From Thalassospira indica (lineage in GTDB: Bacteria > Pseudomonadota > Alphaproteobacteria > Rhodospirillales > Thalassospiraceae), in the NCBI RefSeq assembly GCF_003403095.1, contig NZ_CP031555.1:1488001-1552000 (forward strand): 64,000 nucleotides of DNA, in the 5' to 3' direction. Positions 17,337 to 26,241 of this stretch are shown here, one piece after another; within the stretch, counting starts at the first letter, position 1; each line of letters starts with the position of its first letter. The notes beneath the pieces were generated by a model. It did no database searches, was not told the origin of the DNA, and was given only the letters and a program-made list of their open reading frames with translations. Position numbers and translations under genes: made by a program.

Positions 17337-18551
17337 ATGATTGAAACATTCGACATTCTTTTTCTGATCGTTTCGGTTCTTGGCGTATCGCAGGCGATTT
17401 TCCTGATTGTCTTGTTGATGGACGAAGGAAAGCGTTCTTTTCGCGCCAACCGCTGGCTCATGGTCTTCGGGTTTTCGGTCGGTATGAGTTTTATTGACGA
17501 TACGTTCGACCCGTTCATCAGCCCGATTGTGAACCTGTATCTTGTGCCGGTTTTTGCGCCATTCTTTTTTGCCTTTATACCGTCGATATATTTGTATTTC
17601 CGGGAAGTTTCGGGAAATCCGGTGTCCCGGCCATACCGGCATTATCTGGTATTAATTCCGGTAACCGCAGCGATCGGGCTTATGGTTTACCTGAAAAGTA
17701 CGCGTATGGTCGCCAATCAGGATCATGTGCGTGATGTCGGGTTGCAGATTGCGTTTTCATCGCAAGGGCTTGCCAATTTGGTTCTCCTGGCGATTGTCAT
17801 CCTGTTTTGCGTGTCATTTGTCGGTTACATGGCGGGGATATGGCGGCTCGCGCGGCGTTATTTGCGACAAGCCAACTGGCAACTCCAGGCCGACAGTGAA
17901 CGAATGCGTCGCTGGATTATCGAGCTTCTTGTCGGGATGACGGTGTTGTTTACCGTCTTCACCTTGACCAACCTTTTGGATATGTTTGTCTTTCGCGCGG
18001 AATGGCTGTCGCTTGGTGTCAAGGTGGGGTTTGTGGTTGTGTTCTTCCGCATGTGTCAGGTTATCGCGCAGAACCCGGCGATCTTTGTGCAAGCGGAAAC
18101 CGAAGACGGCGCCGAGGACCATCTGCCTGAACGTCAGGAAACCGGCCAAGGGACCGACACCCAACAGACCCCGATGTTGCGTGCAATTGTTGATGACCCC
18201 GGTATCGACCGTATTCGCACCCGCCTCGCAAGGATCGTTGCAGACCGTGAAGTGATGCTTGATCCACTGCTTACGATGCCCAAACTGGCTTCTGCTGTCG
18301 GGGCAACGCCCAATCAGCTTTCCTTTGTCTTGAACCAGCATCTGGGTAAAAGCTTCTTTGATTTCGTTAATGAAGTCCGGGTTGACGAGGCTTCTCGTCT
18401 GCTGATCGAGGAACCAAACCGCACGATCCTCGATATCGCAACCGAGGTCGGCTTCAATTCGAAATCGACCTTCAATCAGGCATTCAAGAAAATCACCGGT
18501 CATACACCAAGTAACTATCGTCAGAACAATTTCGCAAAATCAGATAGTTAA
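17337..18551 (+). CDS. Membrane-anchored AraC family transcriptional regulator
   Basis: A 404-residue protein with about seven hydrophobic helices in its first 245 residues (for example ILFLIVSVLGVSQAIFLIVLL at about 7-27) and a C-terminal AraC double helix-turn-helix (about 290-395; LTMPKLASAVGATPNQLSFV, then ILDIATEVGFNSKSTFNQAF). Between them is a polar linker (about 250-285). The layout suggests a regulator that senses something in the membrane or periplasm and binds DNA from the inner face; the signal is unknown. AAGG lies 7 bases before the ATG. The MipA-like gene 183 bp downstream is a plausible target. Confidence 0.88.
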   Translation: MIETFDILFLIVSVLGVSQAIFLIVLLMDEGKRSFRANRWLMVFGFSVGMSFIDDTFDPFISPIVNLYLVPVFAPFFFAFIPSIYLYFREVSGNPVSRPYRHYLVLIPVTAAIGLMVYLKSTRMVANQDHVRDVGLQIAFSSQGLANLVLLAIVILFCVSFVGYMAGIWRLARRYLRQANWQLQADSERMRRWIIELLVGMTVLFTVFTLTNLLDMFVFRAEWLSLGVKVGFVVVFFRMCQVIAQNPAIFVQAETEDGAEDHLPERQETGQGTDTQQTPMLRAIVDDPGIDRIRTRLARIVADREVMLDPLLTMPKLASAVGATPNQLSFVLNQHLGKSFFDFVNEVRVDEASRLLIEEPNRTILDIATEVGFNSKSTFNQAFKKITGHTPSNYRQNNFAKSDS

Positions 18552-18680
18552 GGCGTATGAATGCGCATTCGTACCTGTTTGGTGCGGATTGTAAGTACAA
18601 GGCTATAAAACCGGACGCCTTCTTTGGCGCGCTCGGGCAATGTCGCGACATCAACAACACAATTGGGATGTTTAGACATT

Positions 18681-18710
18681 ATGGTATCGCATTTTATGGT
18701 ATCGCATTTT
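18681..18710 (+). repeat. 15-bp tandem duplication upstream of the MipA-like gene
   Basis: ATGGTATCGCATTTT occurs twice head to tail (18681-18695 and 18696-18710). It is in frame with the MipA-like gene and offers two extra ATG codons, but lies upstream of the start favoured here. Confidence 0.8.
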
Positions 18711-18734
18711 TGTTCTCGTCGTTTGGGGGATGCA

Positions 18735-19559
18735 ATGGTGCTGGGCGGACTTGGCATCTGTACGGCAGCCATCATCATCATGTTTGCCAGCAGCGCACAC
18801 GCCCAGACTGCAACGCCTGGACAAAGGGAAATCATCCGCGAACAGGTCAATCCGCAGACCGAAGACCCACTTAAACCCTGGCTTGGCGGCAATTGGCAGA
18901 TCGGTGCCTTCGGCCAGATCAGCAGCAATCCCTATCGCGGGGCCGATAGTACAGATTTAGACGCGCTTCCGGTATTGGCCTATGATGCCGAACGTCTTCG
19001 TATCGGTATTGACGGCATTGATGCCAAAGTCTGGATGAATGACTTTGCCAGCGTTTCGATCATTGGTGGCCTTCGGATGGAGCCTTTTGATCCGGGTGAC
19101 TCAAGCTATCTGAACGGGCTTGAAAAACGCGATATGGCATACGAAGCCGGTATCGGCGGATCGCTGCGTGTTTGGCACGGCGAGCTTCAGGCAAGCTATC
19201 AGACTGATCTCAACAATGCTCATGGCGGGCATGAGGTGGATGTTGCTTATTACCTGCCAACCGAATACGAAAAGTTCAGCTTCAATGTCGGCGGTGGTGT
19301 GACCTGGCAAAGCGAAGACCTCGTTGATTACAACGTCGGCGTACGTCGCAATGAAGTGCGCAGTGATCGTGGCTTCTATTCCCCCGACGCCACCTTTATC
19401 CCGCATCTTGATTTCAGTGTGACCTATCCGGTGACCGAAAGTTTTGCCGTCGTTGGGACCACTGACGTTAAATTCCTGCTCGACGAATATACCGACAGTC
19501 CGATCATTGATGAGGACTATGTGCTCAGTGCTGGTCTGGTGCTGGTCTACACTTTCTGA
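18735..19559 (+). CDS. MipA/OmpV family outer membrane protein
   Basis: A 274-residue MipA/OmpV-type beta-barrel precursor. The chosen ATG has a GGGGGA ribosome site 4 bases upstream and starts directly at a Sec signal peptide (hydrophobic core LGGLGICTAAIIIMFASSAHA, cleavage near AHA-Q). The mature chain has alternating strands and ends VLSAGLVLVYTF, with the terminal Phe of outer membrane proteins. MipA was described as a scaffold for murein enzymes, but most family members are uncharacterised porin-like proteins. The frame is open back to 18624, including two ATGs in a 15-bp duplication. Confidence 0.82.
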   Translation: MVLGGLGICTAAIIIMFASSAHAQTATPGQREIIREQVNPQTEDPLKPWLGGNWQIGAFGQISSNPYRGADSTDLDALPVLAYDAERLRIGIDGIDAKVWMNDFASVSIIGGLRMEPFDPGDSSYLNGLEKRDMAYEAGIGGSLRVWHGELQASYQTDLNNAHGGHEVDVAYYLPTEYEKFSFNVGGGVTWQSEDLVDYNVGVRRNEVRSDRGFYSPDATFIPHLDFSVTYPVTESFAVVGTTDVKFLLDEYTDSPIIDEDYVLSAGLVLVYTF

Positions 19560-19595
19560 CCCTGAACCGTCTCCCTGTCATCTTACCTCGAACTT

Positions 19596-19622
19596 GTCGG
19601 CAAGCAATCAGGCTTTGCCGAC
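19596..19622 (+). terminator. Possible terminator hairpin after the MipA-like gene
   Basis: GTCGGCAA (19596-19603) pairs with TTGCCGAC (19615-19622) around an 11-base loop. No T-run follows, so it may be only an mRNA-end stabiliser. Confidence 0.4.
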
Positions 19623-19744
19623 GAGACGGACCGGCATCCCCCACTATTGCAACCAACTGCCGGTCCGTTACCTTTTTGCGCGATTTTATTCCCGATCGGT
19701 GGCGGGTATCGGGATAGCAGCCAGTTTCACCCTGATACCTTCAG

Positions 19745-20122
19745 TTACAGCAAATCCCATTTGTTGCCATAGAGGTCCTCAAACACGGCGACCGTGCCAT
19801 AGGGCTCATCGCGGGGAGCCTCAAGAAAATGAACCCCTGCATCAACCATGCGTTTGTGATCGAGCTCAAAGTCATCTGTGTTCAGGAAAAAGCCAACCCG
19901 ACCGCCGGTTTGATTGCCAATCGCGCTGACTTGGTCGTTATTGCCTGCCTTCGCCAGCAAAACACGTGTTTCACGAGCCCCCTTCGGGGAGACCACCACC
20001 CACCGTTTCCCGCAGCCCATGTCGGTATCTTCAATCAACTCAAAGCCGACTTTTTCGGTGTAAAATGCGATGGCTTCGTCATAGTCGCGCACGACAAGGG
20101 CGAACAAACCGATATGGGGCAT
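19745..20122 (-). CDS. VOC family (glyoxalase/bleomycin resistance-like) protein
   Basis: A 125-residue vicinal-oxygen-chelate protein with one full module: GLFALVVRDYDEAIAFYTEK at the N-terminus, GRVGFFLNTDDF in the middle and FEDLYGNKWDLL at the end. These proteins bind a metal and act as dioxygenases, isomerases or antibiotic-binding proteins; the exact role cannot be told. It stands alone on the minus strand, 37 bp beyond the radC stop. Confidence 0.88.
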   Translation of the reverse strand: MPHIGLFALVVRDYDEAIAFYTEKVGFELIEDTDMGCGKRWVVVSPKGARETRVLLAKAGNNDQVSAIGNQTGGRVGFFLNTDDFELDHKRMVDAGVHFLEAPRDEPYGTVAVFEDLYGNKWDLL

Positions 20123-20159
20123 GGCTATCTCGTGGTGGGAAATGGATCAGGGATGGCAG

Positions 20160-21002
20160 CTATATCAGGCCAAGCGTCTTAAAGGAATTATATCCGGCAC
20201 GGCTGATGATGATGTGATCATGCACGGTGATGTCCATCGCCTTGGCGGCATCAACAATCTTGCGGGTCATGTCGATGTCACCCTTTGACGGGGTGGCATC
20301 GCCGCTTGGATGGTTATGCACCAGAATAAGGGCGGAGGCATGCAGTTCAAGCGCACGCTTGATCACTTCGCGCGGATAAACCGGCGTGTGATCGACCGTG
20401 CCGCGTTGATGGCATTCATCGGCAATCAGCCGGTTCTTGCGATCGAGAAACAGCAGGTGCAGCTCCTCGTTCTTAAGGTGCCCGATCCTTGCCCGGCAAT
20501 AATCAATCAGCTGTTCCCAACTGGCGATCACCGGTAATTCCATCGCCCGTTCACGTGACAGATGCAGGGCACTTGCCTCGGCAATTTTAATCGCGGCAAT
20601 ACCGGCTTCGCCAAGGCCCTTGGCGGTTTTGAGGTCTTCGGGGCGCGCAGCCAGAACATTTGCGAAACTGCCAAATTGCGCGATCAGCGATTTTGCCAGT
20701 GGTTTGACATCCCCACGCGGCATCGCCATGCACAGCATCAGTTCAAGCAACTCGTAATCGGCAAGGGCGGTGGCGCCCCCCTTGATAAAGCGATCCCGCA
20801 GCCGTTGGCGATGGCCGTGATAATGGGGTTTTGCGGATTTGGATTTTTCGGCATCCACTGCGTCGGTGCCGGATGCGCCAAGCGTGCCCGATACATGCAC
20901 TGCCCGGGCCTGATCAAAAAAGACCCGGGTGCCATCATCTATTTCCAATGATGATTGTCTGGCAGGATCGGAAGCAGCTTTGCGATCTCGTTCTTCGCTC
21001 AA
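20160..21002 (-). CDS. radC: RadC family protein (JAB/MPN domain)
   Basis: A 280-residue RadC (DUF2466/UPF0758) protein. The C-terminal JAMM metal site is intact: HNHPSGD followed by a conserved acidic region (about 228-240). An N-terminal helix-hairpin-helix-like segment (LKTAKGLGEAGIAAIK, about 123-138) is also typical. Despite the name, a DNA-repair role is not established. It lies 26 bp after map on the same strand; the sfsA-map-radC order is common in alphaproteobacteria. Confidence 0.94.
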   Translation of the reverse strand: MSEERDRKAASDPARQSSLEIDDGTRVFFDQARAVHVSGTLGASGTDAVDAEKSKSAKPHYHGHRQRLRDRFIKGGATALADYELLELMLCMAMPRGDVKPLAKSLIAQFGSFANVLAARPEDLKTAKGLGEAGIAAIKIAEASALHLSRERAMELPVIASWEQLIDYCRARIGHLKNEELHLLFLDRKNRLIADECHQRGTVDHTPVYPREVIKRALELHASALILVHNHPSGDATPSKGDIDMTRKIVDAAKAMDITVHDHIIISRAGYNSFKTLGLI

Positions 21003-21028
21003 ATCTGCTTCCCCTTTTTGCGTGCCCG

Positions 21029-21835
21029 TTACTCGGCGGCCTTGCCAAGATCGTAGGGCGGCTTTTCCAGACCGGCCGGGGATCGGGTAAAGATTTCAAA
21101 CCCGTCATCCGTCACGCCGAGCGAATGTTCAAACTGTGCAGACAGTTTGCGGTCTCGCGTCACCGCTGTCCAGCCATCGGGCAAAATTTTACACGCATAG
21201 GTTCCCTGATTGATCATCGGCTCAATCGTAAAAATCATGCCGGGCTCAAGCACCAGACCTTCGCCCGGCTTGCCGTAATGAAGGATATTTGGCGCATCAT
21301 GGAACACCTGACCAAGCCCGTGACCGCAGAAATCACGCACGACTGAAAAACGCTCGCTCTCGGCATAGGACTGGATGGCATGGCCGATATCGCCAAGGGT
21401 TGCCCCCGGTTTGACGGCATTGATCCCACGCCAGAGCGCCTCATAGGTCACATCGACAAGACGCTGCGCCATGACCTTGGGCGTGCCGGCAATATACATG
21501 CGCGATGTATCGCCATACCAGCCATCAAGGATGACGGTGACATCAATATTCATGATGTCGCCATTGGCGAGTTTCTTGTCGCCGGGAATACCGTGGCAGA
21601 CCACATGGTTGATCGACGTGCAGGTGGATTTCGGGAAACCGCGATAGCCAAGGCAGGCCGAAATCGCATTGTGATCGCGGATATATTCATCACACAGGCG
21701 ATCCAACTCACCGGTGGTGACACCCGGAACCACATGCGGGGTAATCATATCAAGCACTTCTGCTGCCAGCTTGCCTGCGGCGCGCATGCCTTCAAATGCT
21801 TCGGGGCCGTGAATTTTGACTGTTCCGTTCGCCAC
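21029..21835 (-). CDS. map: Methionine aminopeptidase, type I
   Basis: Removes the starting methionine from new proteins. At 268 residues it matches bacterial type Ia enzymes. The metal-binding residues are visible in NIDVTVILDGWYGDTSR (two Asp), CGHGLGQVFH (His), IFTIEPMI (Glu) and the C-terminal SAQFEHSLGVT (Glu). It is followed by radC after 26 bp and preceded by sfsA, all on the minus strand. Confidence 0.97.
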   Translation of the reverse strand: MANGTVKIHGPEAFEGMRAAGKLAAEVLDMITPHVVPGVTTGELDRLCDEYIRDHNAISACLGYRGFPKSTCTSINHVVCHGIPGDKKLANGDIMNIDVTVILDGWYGDTSRMYIAGTPKVMAQRLVDVTYEALWRGINAVKPGATLGDIGHAIQSYAESERFSVVRDFCGHGLGQVFHDAPNILHYGKPGEGLVLEPGMIFTIEPMINQGTYACKILPDGWTAVTRDRKLSAQFEHSLGVTDDGFEIFTRSPAGLEKPPYDLGKAAE

Positions 21836-21951
21836 CCGAAAATCTCCTTAAACTCGGCTGTATCAATGTCTGTTTTATAGCCCAATGACATAAAGCCAGA
21901 CGCCATGATTGGCAAGGATTGGCTGATATGCAGGGACTTGGGGCCTTGATC

Positions 21952-22665
21952 CTATAACCCGAGAATAGGCAAGGATGACCGCACCGTTACCGCACGGGTA
22001 TCAATCGAACAGTCATAGGCAATGGCTTCGACCCCGTTTGTTCGTGCGGCCTTGAACCGTTCGCCATAATGCGGATCGATGTCAGTGGCGAGTGTAAACC
22101 GATCACAATCGGTGCGCTGGATCAGATAGAACATCACCGCCCGGTGACCTTCGGCAACCATGTCGGTCATTTCATCCAGATGCTTTGCCCCGCGTGCAGT
22201 CACGGCATCGGGGAACTCAGCCAAACCCGGAACGTCATCATCCCGTTTGAGGTGAACGTTTTTCACCTCGACATAACAAAGGCCCTTGTCTGGATCGGAA
22301 AGCAAAATGTCGATCCGCGAATTCTTGCCGTATTTGACTTCGCGCTTGAGGTTTTCATAGCCCGCAAGTTCCGGCACCTTGCCGGCAAGGATCGCTTCTT
22401 CAACAATCGCGTTGGGGTGGGCCGTATTGATGCCGATCCATGCATCACCAATCTGGCAAAGCTCCCAACTGTATTTCAGTTTGCGTTTCGGATTATCCGA
22501 TTGCGACAACCAGACATCAATCCCGGGTTCTTTAAGCCCGATCATCCCGCCCGGATTGGCACAATGGGCCGTGATTACCTCACCATTATCAAGCTCGACA
22601 TCGGCGAGAAACCGTTTGTAGCGTTTGATCAGCTTGCCGTGGATCAGGGGGTGGGGGAGCTGCAT
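21952..22665 (-). CDS. sfsA: SfsA family DNA/RNA nuclease-like protein
   Basis: A 237-residue homologue of E. coli sugar fermentation stimulation protein A. The family's ANPGGMIGLKEPG (about 36-48), YGKNSRIDILL (about 111-121) and VEVKNVHL (about 131-138) motifs are present; the last two contain the Asp, Glu and Lys of a restriction-endonuclease-like fold. The biological role is not settled. It starts the sfsA-map-radC run. Confidence 0.93.
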   Translation of the reverse strand: MQLPHPLIHGKLIKRYKRFLADVELDNGEVITAHCANPGGMIGLKEPGIDVWLSQSDNPKRKLKYSWELCQIGDAWIGINTAHPNAIVEEAILAGKVPELAGYENLKREVKYGKNSRIDILLSDPDKGLCYVEVKNVHLKRDDDVPGLAEFPDAVTARGAKHLDEMTDMVAEGHRAVMFYLIQRTDCDRFTLATDIDPHYGERFKAARTNGVEAIAYDCSIDTRAVTVRSSLPILGL

Positions 22666-22780
22666 GTCAAATCTTTCCTGACAGAAATTGTCATGTGATG
22701 GGCGGTATCAGACTGCCAATTTCGCGGCAAACAGGTCATACATCAACCCTTTGAAGCCCAGACCCTAAAACGGAGCGATC

Positions 22781-22999
22781 ATGCGTCAAAGCCTGCGCGA
22801 GAAAATTATTGCTGTGTGTGACAAGAAAATCGCGCAAAAGGGGCCGGATGTCGGTCTGTCATTCTACGCGTTTTTTGCCAATCGCAATGATGATCCGGAC
22901 ACATTGATGGAAGCCGCGACATGGTGGATCAAAACCCACGAGCTTGATCACTTTGAAAAGGCGACCAAGATCCGTGAGATGGTTTCATCCGGGAAGTGA
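22781..22999 (+). CDS. Small conserved protein (DUF6500-like)
   Basis: A 72-residue protein beginning MRQSLREKIIAVCDKKIAQK. It is mostly helical and charged, without signal peptide or membrane segment. I believe it corresponds to the DUF6500 family, recalled rather than searched. No function is known. It is a single gene, divergent from sfsA and convergent with the methyltransferase gene 19 bp downstream. Confidence 0.72.
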   Translation: MRQSLREKIIAVCDKKIAQKGPDVGLSFYAFFANRNDDPDTLMEAATWWIKTHELDHFEKATKIREMVSSGK

Positions 23000-23018
23000 T
23001 ACCGACTTTGATCCGGCC

Positions 23019-23918
23019 TTACTGCTTTTTCGCGTCATCACCCAGAAAATCAACAAGGCTGACCTGACCCGTTCCACGGCGCAGCGGTTTGGGCTGACTT
23101 TCATCGGGGGCCCAGGCGGTCAGATAAATCACCTGAAACTTGGCATGGATGCGGCCATCAGTACGCGCATGGCGTTCGTGATAAATTGCCGCGGCACGCG
23201 CAAGGGTGCTGCGTTTGGTGAACTTTTTGGATCGTTTGGCAATCAGGTTGCTTTCACCCATCCCCGAAAGATCACGCATCAGTTTCAGCGCATCAGGATA
23301 GTCGATATAGATGTCATCAGCATCGACCACCGGCAGGGCAAAGCCACTGCGTTGCAAAAGCGCCCCGGCATCCTTCACGTCAACAAAGGGGGAAACACGC
23401 GGTGATACGCCACCCTCTTCCTCGGCCTCCGCCGTCATCAGGGCTTCGCGCAAGTCCTTAAGCGTCTCGCCACCCAGCAAGCAGGCCAGAAACAACCCGT
23501 CGGGCTTAAGGGCGCGGCGTGCCTGCAACAGCATGCCGGGCAGATCATTGACCCAGTGAAGCGACAGGTTGGACAGGATCAGATCAAGCGATCCTTCGGC
23601 AAAGGGCAGGAATTCCTCATCCGCGACCAGCGTGCCTTTGCCGTTGTTGGCCTGTGCAGCCTTGGCATAGCCCCGCGAAATATCGGACTGATAAAGCGTT
23701 TCGATGCCGCCGCGTGTGCCAATGATTTGGCCCAATTCACCGCTATGGCAGCCAAGATCAACCGCCAGCGGGAATGTGCGCGTGGTGTCATCAAGGCGAT
23801 CAGCCAGCCGTTCGGCCGTTTCAGCAAACAGGAAGTTGAAGTCCTGCGCCTTGGTCGCCGCGCGGTCGCGGCGCAGTTTCAGGGTGTCTCGATCAAAGAC
23901 GGTGATCGGATCGGCCAT
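23019..23918 (-). CDS. NDUFAF5-like SAM-dependent methyltransferase-fold protein
   Basis: A 299-residue class I methyltransferase-fold protein. The SAM loop is VDLGCHSGELG (about 53-63) and the motif-IV region is LILSNLSLHWVND. The segment LMRDLSGMGESN (about 211-222) is typical of the alphaproteobacterial relatives of human NDUFAF5, which hydroxylates an arginine of complex I subunit NDUFS7 during assembly. The same role for complex I here is an inference. It is a single gene on the minus strand. Confidence 0.82.
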   Translation of the reverse strand: MADPITVFDRDTLKLRRDRAATKAQDFNFLFAETAERLADRLDDTTRTFPLAVDLGCHSGELGQIIGTRGGIETLYQSDISRGYAKAAQANNGKGTLVADEEFLPFAEGSLDLILSNLSLHWVNDLPGMLLQARRALKPDGLFLACLLGGETLKDLREALMTAEAEEEGGVSPRVSPFVDVKDAGALLQRSGFALPVVDADDIYIDYPDALKLMRDLSGMGESNLIAKRSKKFTKRSTLARAAAIYHERHARTDGRIHAKFQVIYLTAWAPDESQPKPLRRGTGQVSLVDFLGDDAKKQ

Positions 23919-24015
23919 GGGGCGGGAAGCTCCGGCTAAAATCGTTGTAAAAGTTACGACCTAGATAGAGCTTTGATCCCGCCCTTGCAATCGAAGAACC
24001 AGAAATCCATTCAGC

Positions 24016-26121
24016 CTATATCGACAGAACCAGTGGCGTTGGCTCGCCATCTTCCGGTTCGGCAGGGACAGCACAACAGATCAACGCTTCGTCTGCGCCG
24101 ACTTTTGCACTGGGCCGGTTGTTATAGGTCACACTGCCCTGGGTGATTTTGGTGCGGCATGTGCCGCAATTCCCACCCCGGCAACTGGCCTCTGGCGCAA
24201 GGCCTGCGTCCTCCGCCAGTTCCAGCAACGTCTTGTTTGCATCCGGTTGCCAGACGGCCGACTGGTTTGATTGGGCGAACTCGACCTTTGTGGGCTTGCT
24301 GCTTGCGCGGGGCAATTCGGGAACGTCGTCATCGTTATCCCGACTGCGGGTTAATGACGCGGGGCCAAATGCCTCTGCGGGAATGCGCTTGTCGGCGATG
24401 TTAAGCCCGCGCAATCCGTCATAAAGGCCTTGCATGAAGGGCGGTGGACCGCACAGGTAAAAGTCAAAATCATCAAACGGCAAAACGGCCCGCAACAAGT
24501 TCATGTCGATATAACCCGATGCCTCGTAATCCTTGCGCGGTGTCGCGCCATCGGGATCACCAAGAACCCGGATGATACGGATGTTACCCTGGGCGGCTTT
24601 GACCAGTTCGACAATTTCCGCATCAAAGGCACGGTCAGACATGCTCCGCGCTGCATAAAACAGCCAGATCTGGCGGAAATTGCGTGTGCGCAATCCCTCG
24701 TAAACCGCATGGCGCATCATCGACATCATGGGCGTGATGCCAATCCCGCCTGCCATCAAAACCATCGGCCGTTTGATGTTGGGCTGAAGGGAAAAATCAC
24801 CAGCAGGGGCGCGTGCCTCAAGGGTGTCGCCAACTTTCAGGTTATCATGAAGATGGCCGGATACTGCGCCTTCGCGTTTGACACTGATCCGATAGTGCGC
24901 ATCTGACGGTGCACTGGAAAGTGTATAGGTTCGGATAAACGGTTTGTCATGGCCCGCCACGTTCACCCGGATTGGCAAATGCTGACCGGGGTTGAATGAC
25001 ACCAAGCCACCCTGATCAGCCGGTTCGAGTTGGAAGGATTTGATCAGATGGTTTTCTTCTGTAATCCGCACCACTTTGAACGAGCGCCATTGTTGTGCGG
25101 CGCTCATCGCGGCAAGCTTCTTCTCCGCACTTTCCCAATCCCCGGTCAGAAGGCTATTGGGGGACATGCCTTCTTCCTGTGGGCGCCATCGAATTGGCAA
25201 TGCCGATGCCCGCCAGACTGTTTTGTGCGGGACAACACGCCACAGCCGTTCGGCACCCTTGAAGGCACTGATTTCCGGGCCTTCGGTGATGACTTCTGCA
25301 TCACCGGTAATTTGCAGGACATCACCAGTCGCAAAATCGGTAAAGACAAGCCCCGCCTCGGGATTGCACAGGATATTGCCCAGCGTATTGAAAAACTGAT
25401 TTCCGGCAAAGTCGGGGATTGTAAGTGTGCCATTGGCATTGACATGGACAAAACCGGGTTTGCCGCCACGATGGGATGCATCAACTTCGCGATGCCCGCC
25501 GTCACGATCAACATAGGTCGCAACGAAAAACGTATCGGCCTTTGCAATCAGCGCTCGCGCCCGATCATCAAGTTTGCGGGATATTTCGGGTTTGGATGTC
25601 GGCGCAGACATCGGGTCGCGGACGAATTCGAAATCGCGCAGACGGATATATTGCGGGCAGTTGCCAAAGCTGTGCCCGACCTGAATGTCAAATTTCTTAT
25701 CGGTCTGTGCGGTAATGCGTCCATTTAATCGGTTGCGGCGACGCGTGTGTAATTCGATGCCGATCATGCCAATCGGCTTGCCGTCGCCCATCCCGGCATC
25801 GGCGGGATCATCGGCGTCGCGTGGCAAATTGACGGACAGGTGATACGGATCAGATGCCGACAGGAACCCGGGATGATTGGCGCGCAATGTTGCCCAGACA
25901 TCATCGTTCTCGTCGACAGTTCCGAACACGGCAAAGGGCAGTTGCGGATAAAACTGGCGATGTTGATCGATCAGGTGATCACGCAGGACACGTTTGCCAA
26001 CATCCGCCATTTGTTGGCGGACACCGACGCGTTCCTGCATCTCGATTTCACCTTGGTGCCAGGCCTCACGATCTTTTGGGGGCATCACTGGCGTGGATAT
26101 CGCGGTGTTGGCCGTGTTCAT
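24016..26121 (-). CDS. Three-domain fusion: FMN split-barrel, ferredoxin-reductase module and 2Fe-2S ferredoxin
   Basis: A 701-residue putative electron-transfer enzyme. Residues about 45-330 form a pyridoxamine-phosphate-oxidase-like FMN split barrel (LPFAVFGTVDENDDVWATL and a second FVATYVDRDGGHREVDASHR segment). Residues about 345-590 are an FAD/NAD reductase: RTYTLSSAP binds FAD, GGIGITPMM binds NAD(P), and LCGPPPFM is the C-terminal motif. A plant-type 2Fe-2S ferredoxin ends the chain with Cys647, Cys652, Cys655 and Cys682/683. Electrons could pass from NAD(P)H through FAD and the cluster to a substrate at the FMN domain (inference). The GST gene upstream on the same strand ends 121 bp before this start. 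Confidence 0.88.
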   Translation of the reverse strand: MNTANTAISTPVMPPKDREAWHQGEIEMQERVGVRQQMADVGKRVLRDHLIDQHRQFYPQLPFAVFGTVDENDDVWATLRANHPGFLSASDPYHLSVNLPRDADDPADAGMGDGKPIGMIGIELHTRRRNRLNGRITAQTDKKFDIQVGHSFGNCPQYIRLRDFEFVRDPMSAPTSKPEISRKLDDRARALIAKADTFFVATYVDRDGGHREVDASHRGGKPGFVHVNANGTLTIPDFAGNQFFNTLGNILCNPEAGLVFTDFATGDVLQITGDAEVITEGPEISAFKGAERLWRVVPHKTVWRASALPIRWRPQEEGMSPNSLLTGDWESAEKKLAAMSAAQQWRSFKVVRITEENHLIKSFQLEPADQGGLVSFNPGQHLPIRVNVAGHDKPFIRTYTLSSAPSDAHYRISVKREGAVSGHLHDNLKVGDTLEARAPAGDFSLQPNIKRPMVLMAGGIGITPMMSMMRHAVYEGLRTRNFRQIWLFYAARSMSDRAFDAEIVELVKAAQGNIRIIRVLGDPDGATPRKDYEASGYIDMNLLRAVLPFDDFDFYLCGPPPFMQGLYDGLRGLNIADKRIPAEAFGPASLTRSRDNDDDVPELPRASSKPTKVEFAQSNQSAVWQPDANKTLLELAEDAGLAPEASCRGGNCGTCRTKITQGSVTYNNRPSAKVGADEALICCAVPAEPEDGEPTPLVLSI

Positions 26122-26241
26122 CTCGTGCTCCTGTCTGTTGAAAAGACGGTATCGAGGAGTGGCAGGACATGCAGGTCAGGCGGGGCCGGCGCTTGGAGTT
26201 CTTGCGCGCAACGCGCAGGGATCAATGACCGACCCATATCG

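Noticed and set aside
19690..19712. CCCGAT/ATCGGG hairpin between MipA-like and VOC genes
   Set aside because: Six-base stem without a T-run on either strand; too weak to call a terminator.
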